Assembly: GCA_009785425.1 (NCBI GenBank)
Contig: WQWI01000001.1
Span: 62,001 to 126,000, forward strand
Origin: Bacteroidales bacterium
Lineage (GTDB): Bacteria > Bacteroidota > Bacteroidia > Bacteroidales > P3
DNA: 64,000 nt
Reading direction: 5' to 3'
Shown here: positions 1 through 9,305 of the stretch, piece by piece
Position numbering within the stretch: position 1 is the stretch's first letter
How the letters are laid out: the number at the start of each line of letters is the position of its first letter
Program-made: the position numbers and the translations under genes
Notes under the pieces: generated by a model
Database searches by the model: none
Told to the model about the DNA's origin: nothing
Seen by the model: the letters and a program-made list of their open reading frames with translations, nothing else

Positions 1-1117
1 CAAGCGAGCGATTGTCGTTGATTTGAAACTGTTCGCGATTTAAATTTTGTGTTTCGTTTTTTGTTTCGGAATATGCACCTAATTCGAGTTTTGTTCCACC
101 GTCGATTTGCGAAACGCCGTATTTTAAGGCTTCGTCACGAATGGCTTCCGGCTCTCGTGCTGTCAAAATTAAACCTGTGTAGGGAACAGCCAAGCGTAAA
201 ATCGCAATTAACTTTACAAAATCCTCGTCACTAACCTTATACTTGTCCGAGATATTGGCTTCCGAGAAACTCTGAATACGCGGAAAGGAAATCGTGTGAG
301 GACCCACATTGTAGCAGGCTTCCAAGTGATTGGCGTGCCGAACTAAACCCATCACTTCAAAACGCCAGTCGTAGAGTCCGAACAATGCCCCAATTCCAAC
401 ATCGTCCAAACCGGCTTCCTGTGCACGATCCAAAGCAGTCAGACGATAAGCATAATCGGCTTTTCTTTCACTCGGATGATACGTTTTGTAAGTTTCCGGA
501 TGATAGGTTTCTTGAAAAATTTGATAGGTTCCGATGCCGGCTTCTTTTACCGTTCGAAATCCCAAAACATCCAACGGTGCCGCGTTGATGTTCACACGCC
601 GAATTTCGCCATTTTTGTATTTGGTTGCATACACCAAACGTGCAGTGTGTGCAATGTATTCGGCATTGTATTTGGGATGCTCGCCATAGACCAGAATCAA
701 GCGTTTTTGTCCGGTATCTTCAAGGGCTTTTACTTCGTTTTCAATGTCTTTATCGGATAATGTTAAACGAATGGCTTCTTTGTTTGATGCACGAAAACCG
801 CAGTATAGACAGTTGTTTTTGCATAGACTTCCGATATATAGCGGTGCAAACAGCACAATGCGATTGCCGTAAATAGCTTGCTTTAATTGTGATGCTCCTT
901 CTTTGATTAAACGAATAGATTCTTCATCGTTTGCACTGATTAAAATAGCAGTTTCTTCCAACGATAAGCGATTTTTTCGCAACGATTTTTCGATGATATG
1001 ATTCACGCTTTCCGGCGTGGATTGCGTGTTTTGCAGAATGTCCCAAATCTCGTCGACATCAATGAAAGGTACCATTGATCGGTCGGAAATTTTATAGCGT
1101 TGCGGTGAAAATTTCAT
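1..1117 (-). CDS. hydG: [FeFe]-hydrogenase maturation radical SAM protein HydG (3' part lies outside the window)
   Basis: Open minus-strand frame from ATG at 1117: MKFSPQRYKISDRSMVPFIDVDEIW...LFAPLYIGSLCKNNCLYCGF (CxxxCxxC radical SAM motif) ...LNREQFQINDNRSL at the window edge; not in the ORF track because it is truncated. Confidence 0.85.
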   Translation of the reverse strand, partial: MKFSPQRYKISDRSMVPFIDVDEIWDILQNTQSTPESVNHIIEKSLRKNRLSLEETAILISANDEESIRLIKEGASQLKQAIYGNRIVLFAPLYIGSLCKNNCLYCGFRASNKEAIRLTLSDKDIENEVKALEDTGQKRLILVYGEHPKYNAEYIAHTARLVYATKYKNGEIRRVNINAAPLDVLGFRTVKEAGIGTYQIFQETYHPETYKTYHPSERKADYAYRLTALDRAQEAGLDDVGIGALFGLYDWRFEVMGLVRHANHLEACYNVGPHTISFPRIQSFSEANISDKYKVSDEDFVKLIAILRLAVPYTGLILTAREPEAIRDEALKYGVSQIDGGTKLELGAYSETKNETQNLNREQFQINDNRSL

Positions 1118-1127
1118 GCATTTTTTA

Positions 1128-2129
1128 CTATTTCCTGCATGCACGTGTGCAGCCGGCACAGGCTCTGCTACACGTTCTTTCTACACGTGTTGAGTCGAAC
1201 GTGTAAACAGAAATCGTATTTCGATTCGCAATAAAAACATTGTTTTCTTCGCAAACTCTTATTCTACGGGCGTGTGTTCCGCCACCCAACGCTTGACTAT
1301 CGAACAAAACCATTCGGAAGCTTCCATCACGTCCGAAGCTCGAAATGCGTGGTCGTCCCTTTTCGGAAGTCAAGATATTTCCACCGGGAGTTGCAGCAAT
1401 AAATATCGGATTACAGCATCCGGCAAAGCCTCCGGCTTGTGCTCCCGGAGTTCCAAAATAGGTAATAAACTTACCGTTGAGCGTATAACTTTCGATGCGG
1501 TGCCTTCCGGAATTTGTTACAAAAATTGTATCATTTATTGCGATAATATCAAACGCTTCGGGATCGGGCAAAATAAAACGATCGGGACTTCGGAAAAATC
1601 GCACAACCGAACCATCTTTGCGATACTGAACAACTTGCCTTTCGCCGACATCGGTTACAAAAATATAGTTTTCGGTTATGGCAAATGCACGATAATCGGA
1701 GTTTGGATTATGAGATTCCCAACCGCCAATTTTTTCTACTTCTCGCCCGAGTCTGTACATTCCTATTCGGTTAGGATAAAGCAAATAGATTGTCCTATTG
1801 TTAACAGCGAAAATGTCGCGAATATCATGACCAGCGAAATCGTCCTCAACAATAATCATACCTCCCATACTATCTATAATTGTACGAATAATTCCTCCTT
1901 CAACAACAACAAAAGCCTCACCGTTATAAATATCAAAATTTAAAATGTCAGAGTGAAAACGAGAATAATTTACTAATCTGTAAGGCGAAACAAATGTAGA
2001 TATCTCTTGTCCTTCGCCCAAACGAGGCGTTCTTTGATCAGACGACATTGAACGAATCATAAAAAATCCGAATCCTGCGATAACGAGAAATATCACGACA
2101 TTCAAAGCGATTTTCAAACCTTTATTCAT
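1128..2129 (-). CDS. Membrane-anchored NHL/6-bladed beta-propeller-like protein
   Basis: N-terminal TM segment, then repeated propeller-like blades (FDIIAINDTIFVTNSGRHRIESYTLNGKFITYFGTPG...). Stop lies about 10 nt upstream of the hydG start on the same strand. Confidence 0.6.
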   Translation of the reverse strand: MNKGLKIALNVVIFLVIAGFGFFMIRSMSSDQRTPRLGEGQEISTFVSPYRLVNYSRFHSDILNFDIYNGEAFVVVEGGIIRTIIDSMGGMIIVEDDFAGHDIRDIFAVNNRTIYLLYPNRIGMYRLGREVEKIGGWESHNPNSDYRAFAITENYIFVTDVGERQVVQYRKDGSVVRFFRSPDRFILPDPEAFDIIAINDTIFVTNSGRHRIESYTLNGKFITYFGTPGAQAGGFAGCCNPIFIAATPGGNILTSEKGRPRISSFGRDGSFRMVLFDSQALGGGTHARRIRVCEENNVFIANRNTISVYTFDSTRVERTCSRACAGCTRACRK

Positions 2130-2194
2130 AGTGATGAGTATTTTTTCTACAAAGATACGAAAAATATTTGTATTTTTGCACTCGAATTTTTATC

Positions 2195-5100
2195 ATGACG
2201 ACTTCCGAATTTATTCAAATCTATCAAAAATCGCCGAATGTGCAGACGCTTGTTCAGGCGTTGCAAAATAATGGTAGGGGCGAGGCATGCCTCGCCCCTA
2301 CAGCGAAAATCGGTTTGTCCGGATTCTCGGGGTCATCGCGTGCAGTGATTGCATCGGCAACAATTTCAGAAACTTATCACTATCATTTGTTTGTGTTGCA
2401 AGACAAAGAACAGGCATCGTATTTTCACAACGATTTGGAAAAACTACAGGATGAGTACCAATTGGATTTTGAACAAAAAACGGTATTGTTTTTTCCTGCT
2501 TCCGCCAAACGCCCGTATGATGCGGAATTGGTTGATAATGCTAACGTTTTGCAACGTGCAGAAGTTTTGCATCGCTTAGAAAACAACGACAGAAAAACAG
2601 TTGTGGTCACTTATCCCGAAGCCCTTTCGGAAAAAGTGATTACACAAACGGTTTTACGAAAAAACACCATCAAACTGCAAGCAAAAGAAGCCGTTTCGAT
2701 GGATTTTGTGATTGATTTATTGATGAATTACAATTTTGAACGGGTGGATTTTGTTCTCGAACCCGGACAATATGCTGTTCGAGGTGGAATTTTAGATGTG
2801 TTTTCGTTTGCAAGCGACGATCCGTATCGTATGGAATTTTTTGGCGATGAAATTGAGTCTATTCGTAGTTTTGATGCGGTTTCGCAGTTATCCAAACAGC
2901 GTTACGAAAAAATCACCATTCTGCCAAACATTCAAACACAGGAAAGTATTACCGAGCGAACGTCGATTTTATCCCATTTTCCAAAGGATACAGCGATTTG
3001 GATTGATGATATGGAATCTTGCAAAGCGATTCTAAATCGTTCGTTAGGTAAAGCAACTGCAATTTACGAATCTTTGGAGTCGCTTGTTTCAAGAGCCAAA
3101 CCACAAGAACTGTATTGTTCGGACGAGGAATTTTTACGTGATATGAAATCATTCTCTATTGTTGAATTCGGATTACGAGCAACAGCACGTCATTCCCGCG
3201 AAGGCGGGAATCCCCTGGCGACGGAGGAGGGGGGCAATAGCGAGGGGATTGCGGGTCGAACCCGCAATGACGACCAGAATATCACATTCGAATTTTCTCC
3301 ACAGCCTGCATTTAACAAGCAGTTCGGATTACTTGTCGATACTCTGACAGACCAGTCTGACAACGGCTATACCAACTTAATTTTATCGAATAATCCCAAA
3401 CAAATTCAACGTTTGGAACGCGTATTTTTCGAGTTGGGAAGTGCCGAACGACAGGTGCGTTTCACTCCGCTGAACCTCTCTATTCACGAAGGTTTTATTG
3501 ATCACGGACAAAAAATAGCCTGTTTTACCGACCATCAAATTTTTGAGCGTTATCACCGTTTTACAACGCATCGTCAAATCCAAAACAAGGAAATGATTAC
3601 GCTCAAAGAGTTGTACGACTTGAAGCCGGGCGACTATGTCACACATATCGACCACGGTATCGGACGTTTTGGAGGGCTCGAAAAGACTGAGGTTGGCGGA
3701 CATCAACAAGAAGCCATTCGATTGGTTTACAAAAATAACGATGTACTGTTTATCAGCATTCACGCATTGCATAAAATTTCACGGTATAGCGGAAAGGAAG
3801 GCACAGAGCCGTCTTTGACGCGTTTAGGGTCGAGCACGTGGAGTGCCTTAAAACACAAGGCAAAACAACGGGTCAAAGACATTGCCAAGGATTTAATCAA
3901 ACTTTATGCACAGCGAAAAGCCTCAAAAGGCTTCGCTTTCAGTTCGGATTCGTTTCTGCAAAATGAGTTGGAAGCCTCGTTTTTTTACGAAGATACCCCC
4001 GATCAACTCAAAGCCACGCAAGATGTAAAAAACGACATGGAATCCGTTTCTCCAATGGACAGATTGATTTGTGGCGATGTGGGTTTCGGAAAAACAGAAG
4101 TCGCTATTCGTTCGGCATTTAAGGCGATTGCCGACGGAAAACAAGTGGCGGTTTTAGTCCCTACGACCATTTTGGCGTTTCAACATTTCAAAACATTTTC
4201 CGAACGCCTAAAAGGCATGCCGTGCAAGGTGGAATACATCTCGCGTTTTCGTTCGGCAAAAGAAAAAACACGCATCTTGAAAGAACTCAAAGAAGGAAAA
4301 ATCGACATTTTAATTGGCACACATCGCATTGCCGGAAAAGATGTTGAATTTAAAGATTTGGGTTTGTTGATTGTTGACGAAGAACAAAAATTCGGCGTGG
4401 CGATGAAGGAAAAATTAAAGGCAATGAAAGTCAATGTGGACACGCTGGCACTCTCTGCAACGCCCATTCCACGCACACTTCAGTTTTCGTTGATGGGTGC
4501 AAGAGACATGTCGATTATCAGCACACCACCTCCCAATCGTTTTCCGGTTCATACCGAAATTCATGTGTTCGACGAAGAAATTATTAGAGACGCGATTGTT
4601 CGTGAATTGAGTCGTGGCGGACAAGTTTTTTTCGTACACAGTCGTGTGCAAAACATTATGGATATCGCAGGTTTGGTGCAACGTTTGATTCCGGACGCTC
4701 GAATTGGCGTTGGACACGGACAAATGGACGGCGACAAACTCGAAGATGTGATGATAAAATTTATCGACGGCGAACTGGATATTTTGGTGGCAACTAAAAT
4801 CGTGGAAAACGGCTTGGATATTCCCAACGCAAACACGATTATCATTAACGAAGCACAGGCTTACGGATTAAGTGAATTGCACCAATTACGCGGTAGGGTA
4901 GGGCGCTCGAACAAAAAATCGTACTGTTATCTGATTTCTCCACCGTCCTATATGCTTAGCGATGAAGCAAAAAAACGTTTGCGAGCCATTGAGGAATTTT
5001 CCGAAATCGGAAGCGGTTTTAACATTGCGATGCGTGATTTGGATATTCGAGGAGCCGGCAATGTTTTGGGTGCCGAACAAAGCGGTTTTATTGGTGATAT

Positions 5101-5692
5101 CGGTTTCGATACCTATCACAAAATTTTGGATGAAGCCATTCAGGAATTGCGGGAAACCGAATTTCGGGACCTCGTAGGGGCAGGGTCTGCCTGCCCCGAT
5201 GGGCAGGGCGGGCAAACCCCGCCCCTACAACCAATACAATCATCAAAAGATTGTACCATCGAAACCGATTTGGAATTGTTGTTGCCGGATAATTATGTAA
5301 ATAGCGTTGCCGAAAGACTCAGTCTTTACAAGCAATTGAACGCATTAGATACCGATGATGAGATTGCGAAATTCAAACTTCAATTGCAGGATCGTTTCGG
5401 AAAACTTCCACCTCAAACCACAGAATTGCTTGAAACTATAAAAATGCGACGTTTAGCCAAACAGATCGGCTTGGAAAAAGCGGTTTTGAAACGTCAAAAA
5501 TTTGTGGGAACATTTATTTCCAATTCAAACTCTACGTTTTACCAATCCTCAACCTTTGAAAAGGTTTTGGACTTTGTAAAAAACAACCCGAGGAATTGCG
5601 AATTTAAGGAAGTTCACGGCAAACTAACGATTTCGTTTCCGAATATCAAACGTGTTTCCGATGTTTGTGGTTTGCTTGCGGAGATTATTTAA
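2195..5692 (+). CDS. mfd: Transcription-repair coupling factor Mfd
   Basis: GDVGFGKTEVAIRSAFKA, DEEQKFGV, LALSATPIPRTLQFSLMGARD, LHQLRGRVGRS motifs. Start chosen at MTTSEF after a TATTTTTG promoter motif. Contains three palindromic insertions in frame. Confidence 0.95.
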   Translation: MTTSEFIQIYQKSPNVQTLVQALQNNGRGEACLAPTAKIGLSGFSGSSRAVIASATISETYHYHLFVLQDKEQASYFHNDLEKLQDEYQLDFEQKTVLFFPASAKRPYDAELVDNANVLQRAEVLHRLENNDRKTVVVTYPEALSEKVITQTVLRKNTIKLQAKEAVSMDFVIDLLMNYNFERVDFVLEPGQYAVRGGILDVFSFASDDPYRMEFFGDEIESIRSFDAVSQLSKQRYEKITILPNIQTQESITERTSILSHFPKDTAIWIDDMESCKAILNRSLGKATAIYESLESLVSRAKPQELYCSDEEFLRDMKSFSIVEFGLRATARHSREGGNPLATEEGGNSEGIAGRTRNDDQNITFEFSPQPAFNKQFGLLVDTLTDQSDNGYTNLILSNNPKQIQRLERVFFELGSAERQVRFTPLNLSIHEGFIDHGQKIACFTDHQIFERYHRFTTHRQIQNKEMITLKELYDLKPGDYVTHIDHGIGRFGGLEKTEVGGHQQEAIRLVYKNNDVLFISIHALHKISRYSGKEGTEPSLTRLGSSTWSALKHKAKQRVKDIAKDLIKLYAQRKASKGFAFSSDSFLQNELEASFFYEDTPDQLKATQDVKNDMESVSPMDRLICGDVGFGKTEVAIRSAFKAIADGKQVAVLVPTTILAFQHFKTFSERLKGMPCKVEYISRFRSAKEKTRILKELKEGKIDILIGTHRIAGKDVEFKDLGLLIVDEEQKFGVAMKEKLKAMKVNVDTLALSATPIPRTLQFSLMGARDMSIISTPPPNRFPVHTEIHVFDEEIIRDAIVRELSRGGQVFFVHSRVQNIMDIAGLVQRLIPDARIGVGHGQMDGDKLEDVMIKFIDGELDILVATKIVENGLDIPNANTIIINEAQAYGLSELHQLRGRVGRSNKKSYCYLISPPSYMLSDEAKKRLRAIEEFSEIGSGFNIAMRDLDIRGAGNVLGAEQSGFIGDIGFDTYHKILDEAIQELRETEFRDLVGAGSACPDGQGGQTPPLQPIQSSKDCTIETDLELLLPDNYVNSVAERLSLYKQLNALDTDDEIAKFKLQLQDRFGKLPPQTTELLETIKMRRLAKQIGLEKAVLKRQKFVGTFISNSNSTFYQSSTFEKVLDFVKNNPRNCEFKEVHGKLTISFPNIKRVSDVCGLLAEII
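2274..2301. repeat. GTAGGGGC palindrome inside mfd
   Basis: gtaggggcgaggcatgcctcgcccctac, perfect 14+14 palindrome. Confidence 0.9.
3188..3272. repeat. CGTCATTCCCGCG...AATGACG composite palindrome inside mfd
   Basis: cgtcattcccgcgaaggcgggaatcccc...ggggattgcgggtcgaacccgcaatgacg; translated in frame as RHSREGGNPLATEEGGNSEGIAGRTRNDD. Confidence 0.9.
5174..5228. repeat. GTAGGGGC palindrome (long variant) inside mfd
   Basis: gtaggggcagggtctgcctgccccgatgggcagggcgggcaaaccccgcccctac. Confidence 0.88.
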
Positions 5693-5755
5693 TTTTCACT
5701 CTAAATTTTCCCAGCAACTTACATTGTTTTTCTGCAAAGAAATCCGAACATAGCA

Positions 5756-5921
5756 AGGGGATTCCTCGACTTCGCACACGTTGTGTGCTTCGCTCGGAAT
5801 GACGAGGCGTGACGTAAGGGGGGATGGAAAATGGGGAGTGGCTTTGCCACTCCCCATTTTCCTCTATTCTATTAAAAACTGCCGTCATGTCGAGCGAAGC
5901 GAAGCGGAGTCGAGACATCCC
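5756..5921. repeat. Cluster of three palindromic elements between mfd and clpB
   Basis: ggggattcctcgacttcgcacacg...cggaatgacg; ggaaaatggggagtggc-ttt-gccactccccattttcc (17-bp arms, 5826-5862); cgtcatgtcgagcgaagcgaagcggagtcgagacatcccc. Confidence 0.85.
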
Positions 5922-6059
5922 CATGTTATTGACCTTTCGCAGTGCAAAGACTTTTTGTCATTAAAAATGTTTGTGGTGTCTTTGCAAACGACATTTTGTC
6001 CCGATTTGCAGTTCGGAATAAAATTTGTGGGAACATTCGTAGAAAAAGGAGAAAAAGTT

Positions 6060-8207
6060 ATGAATACACAAAACCCACAACGAAATCAAGGTAAAGCGTT
6101 GGAAAAATACGCAAAAAACCTCAACCAACTTGCACAAAGCGGTAAGTTAGACCCTGTTATCGGTCGTGATGACGAAATCCGTCGTGTGTTGCAAATCCTC
6201 TCACGACGGACAAAAAATAATCCGATTTTGATTGGCGAACCGGGTGTTGGAAAAACCGCAATCGCCGAAGGTTTGGCGCATCGAATTGTCAGCGGAGATA
6301 TCCCAGAGGACTTGAAAACCAAGCAGATTTACTCGTTGGATATGGGTGCGTTGGTTGCCGGTGCAATGTATAAAGGCGAGTTTGAAGAGCGTTTGAAAAA
6401 CGTAATCAAAGAGGTAATCGAATCCGACGGTGAATATATTTTGTTTATCGACGAAATTCACACACTCGTTGGTGCCGGAGGAAGCGGAGAAGGTGCAATG
6501 GATGCGGCAAATATTTTGAAACCGGCATTGGCTCGTGGCGAACTCAGAGCCATCGGTGCTACAACCCTAAAAGAATACCAAAAGTATTTCGAAAAAGACA
6601 AGGCGCTCGAACGGCGTTTTCAAATCGTTATGATTGAAGAACCCGATCAAGACGACACTGTCTCAATTTTGCGAGGGCTTAAAGAACGTTATGAAGTTCA
6701 TCATCGAGTACGCATTCGCGATGAGGCGATTATGGCAGCAGTCGAACTTTCAACACGTTATATCACAGACAGATTTTTGCCGGACAAAGCCATTGATTTA
6801 ATCGATGAGGCTTCCGCAAAATTGCGTTTAGAGATTAATTCCGTTCCCGAAAAATTGGACGAAATCGAACGCCGAATCCGTCAGTTGGAAATCGAACGTG
6901 AAGCCATTAAACGTGAAAAAGACGAGGAAAAATTAAAAACGTTAGCAGAAGAAATTTCACAGTTGAGTTTAGACCGTGACGCGATGAAAGCCAAATGGCA
7001 AGCCGAAAAAAAAGTGGTTGATGCCATTCAGCGCAATGTAAAAAACATCGAAACCTACAAATTTGAAGCCGACAAAGCCGAACGTGCGGGCGACTACGGC
7101 AAAGTTGCCGAATTGCGTTACGGAAAAATCAAAGAAGCCGAAACCGAACTCGAAAACCTAAAAAAACAATTGGCTCAAACCGAGTCTCCGCTTATCAAAG
7201 AGGAAATCGGAAGCGAAGAAATTGCCGATGTCGTTGCACGCTGGACGGGTATTCCCGTCAGCAAAATGTTGCAGAGCGAACGTGAAAAATTGTTGCACCT
7301 CGAAGATGAATTGCACAAGCGTGTGATTGGTCAAGACGAAGCAATCACGGCTGTTTCCGATGCCATTCGCAGAAGTCGTGCCGGATTGAGCGATGCCAAA
7401 CGTCCGGTGGGCTCATTCATTTTTTTGGGAACAACCGGTGTCGGAAAAACCGAATTGGCAAAGGCTTTGGCGGAATATCTGTTCAACGATGAAAATGCGT
7501 TGGTGCGCATTGATATGTCGGAATATCAGGAACAACACACCGTTTCGCGTTTGATTGGTGCCCCTCCGGGTTATGTTGGTTATGATGAGGGCGGACAATT
7601 GACCGAAGCCGTTCGTCGTCGCCCGTATTCCGTAGTGCTTTTGGACGAAATTGAAAAAGCACATCACGATGTTTACAACACCTTACTACAAGTGTTGGAC
7701 GATGGCAGATTGACTGACAACAAAGGGCGTGTGGCGGATTTCAAAAACACAATCATCATTATGACGTCCAACATCGGCTCACAGTTGATTCAAGAAAATT
7801 ACGAACACATGAAAGAGGGCGAGGACGAAAAAACGTTTTCTAAAACACAAACGGAAGTATTGGATTTGCTCCGTCAGACGATTCGTCCGGAATTTTTGAA
7901 CCGAATTGATGAAGTGATTATGTTCCGCCCGATTAGTCGTGAAGAAATCAAAGACATCATCAAAATTCAACTCGCACACTTAGACAAACTCTTGGCAAAA
8001 CAAAACATCATTTTAGAATCAAGTTCGATTGCTTTAGACTATCTCGCAAAAATCGGCTACGACCCGCAATACGGTGCAAGACCGCTCAAACGCATCATTC
8101 AAAAACGCATTATGAACGCACTTTCAAAAGAACTTTTGGCAGGAAAAGTACAGCCCAATTCTACCGTAAAAATGGATGTGTTTGATGATGAATTTGTGTT
8201 TTTTTAA
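6060..8207 (+). CDS. clpB: ClpB/Hsp100 AAA+ disaggregase lacking the N-terminal domain
   Basis: Two AAA+ modules ([17 protein letters not shown]) and the middle coiled coil. ORF-track start at 5781 rejected: the upstream 93 codons come from repeat DNA; ATG at 6060 follows aaaggagaaaaa. Confidence 0.93.
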   Translation: MNTQNPQRNQGKALEKYAKNLNQLAQSGKLDPVIGRDDEIRRVLQILSRRTKNNPILIGEPGVGKTAIAEGLAHRIVSGDIPEDLKTKQIYSLDMGALVAGAMYKGEFEERLKNVIKEVIESDGEYILFIDEIHTLVGAGGSGEGAMDAANILKPALARGELRAIGATTLKEYQKYFEKDKALERRFQIVMIEEPDQDDTVSILRGLKERYEVHHRVRIRDEAIMAAVELSTRYITDRFLPDKAIDLIDEASAKLRLEINSVPEKLDEIERRIRQLEIEREAIKREKDEEKLKTLAEEISQLSLDRDAMKAKWQAEKKVVDAIQRNVKNIETYKFEADKAERAGDYGKVAELRYGKIKEAETELENLKKQLAQTESPLIKEEIGSEEIADVVARWTGIPVSKMLQSEREKLLHLEDELHKRVIGQDEAITAVSDAIRRSRAGLSDAKRPVGSFIFLGTTGVGKTELAKALAEYLFNDENALVRIDMSEYQEQHTVSRLIGAPPGYVGYDEGGQLTEAVRRRPYSVVLLDEIEKAHHDVYNTLLQVLDDGRLTDNKGRVADFKNTIIIMTSNIGSQLIQENYEHMKEGEDEKTFSKTQTEVLDLLRQTIRPEFLNRIDEVIMFRPISREEIKDIIKIQLAHLDKLLAKQNIILESSSIALDYLAKIGYDPQYGARPLKRIIQKRIMNALSKELLAGKVQPNSTVKMDVFDDEFVFF

Positions 8208-8210
8208 TTT

Positions 8211-8239
8211 GTAGGGGGCAAATAATTATTTGCCCCTAC
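8211..8239. repeat. GTAGGGGC palindrome between clpB and the GNAT-like gene
   Basis: gtagggggcaaataattatttgcccctac; nearly the same sequence as the copy inside hydF. Confidence 0.88.
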
Positions 8240-8286
8240 TTGCTAATTTTCAAATTTTTTTGTACCTTTGCAGTACGATTAAACAC

Positions 8287-8826
8287 ATGGCAAAACGCAC
8301 ACATACCGCCCTCGACTTCGAGATAGACAAACTCACGAATAGTATTGAAAACACGCTAACCAGCGAGAGTTTTCCTACCGAAGTATTTCCGGTTACAAAA
8401 GCCGATCTGACCAAGATAAAGGCTGAAAAAACATTCGGATTTGATTGGAGTAAGGAAAGCAAAAGAACAAATTGTCAACTTTACAAACTTACAACAAACC
8501 TAAATCCTCACGTCATTCACGGCTTAATAAGCATTGAAAAAAAAGCAGATCATATTTACATGTCGTTAATCGAAAGTGCCAAATTTAACAGAGGAAAAAG
8601 TAAAATCTACTTAGGCGTTCCCGGAAACCTTGTCGCCTTCGCTTGTAAACTATCATTTGAATTCGGATTTGGTGGCTACGTCGCATTTGACGCCAAAACA
8701 GCACTCATACATCACTATAAAGAAACACTATACGCCACACATTTCAAAGGGACAAAAATGTATATCGACACACCGGCGTCAGCACGTTTGGTAGCGCAGT
8801 ACTTTTCTAACATTAAAACAATATAG
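8287..8826 (+). CDS. Conserved hypothetical protein, GNAT-acetyltransferase-like C-terminal region; possible toxin-like partner of the next ORF
   Basis: MAKRTHTALDFEIDKLT...IYLGVPGNLVAFACKLSFEFGFGGYVAFDAKTALIHHYKETLYATHFKGTKMYIDTPASARLVAQYF; preceded by TACCTTTG at 8263. Confidence 0.55.
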   Translation: MAKRTHTALDFEIDKLTNSIENTLTSESFPTEVFPVTKADLTKIKAEKTFGFDWSKESKRTNCQLYKLTTNLNPHVIHGLISIEKKADHIYMSLIESAKFNRGKSKIYLGVPGNLVAFACKLSFEFGFGGYVAFDAKTALIHHYKETLYATHFKGTKMYIDTPASARLVAQYFSNIKTI

Positions 8827-8828
8827 CC

Positions 8829-9014
8829 ATGGGACTAATTAAAGAACCTATCGACGTAGATTTCACGGTACAACCAAAAGTATGGACTACCGAAGAAGAA
8901 AGAGAATTTAGCGAACTGATAAGAGAGCAAAAAAAAGCATACAACACTTCAAAATCAGCCGTTTCCGCAAAACGCACACCCACGCCATTGCGAAGAAAAA
9001 AAGTATTAGCATAA
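8829..9014 (+). CDS. Small charged protein, translationally linked to the upstream GNAT-like ORF
   Basis: 61 aa ORF starting 2 nt after the previous stop; MGLIKEPIDVDFTVQPKVWTTEEEREFSELIREQKKAY. Confidence 0.5.
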   Translation: MGLIKEPIDVDFTVQPKVWTTEEEREFSELIREQKKAYNTSKSAVSAKRTPTPLRRKKVLA

Positions 9015-9305
9015 CCCATACAAAAACAATTTAGGTAGCCAATGCAAAACATGTTAAAAAACACTCAAAACTTTTGCCGAAAAAACTTGCTTTTCTCGGA
9101 TTTTTGTGTAAACACACACATACACATCTCCTAAATTCCCACCCACCCGCATTATTTAGTTTTAGAAAAAACCAAATTGCAAAGATATATTTTTTTGCAA
9201 TATGGTGAGTTCTGCACATCGGACGTTGAGCCTGTCGAAACGCCCGATGTGTTTTTTTGTGCAAATAACCCAATAAGCAAACAAACAAATAAACATACAA
9301 TCATT

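Noticed and set aside
49-876. Plus-strand ORFs at the left edge
   Set aside because: Antisense to the open hydG frame, which has clear radical SAM motifs.
5781-6059. N-terminal extension of the clpB ORF
   Set aside because: Encoded by palindromic repeat DNA ([10 protein letters not shown]..., [12 protein letters not shown]); ATG at 6060 has an RBS-like sequence.
9031-9300. 89-aa minus-strand ORF
   Set aside because: Repeat-derived peptide (FRQAQRP) antisense to the leader of the LRR protein; no supporting promoter or RBS.
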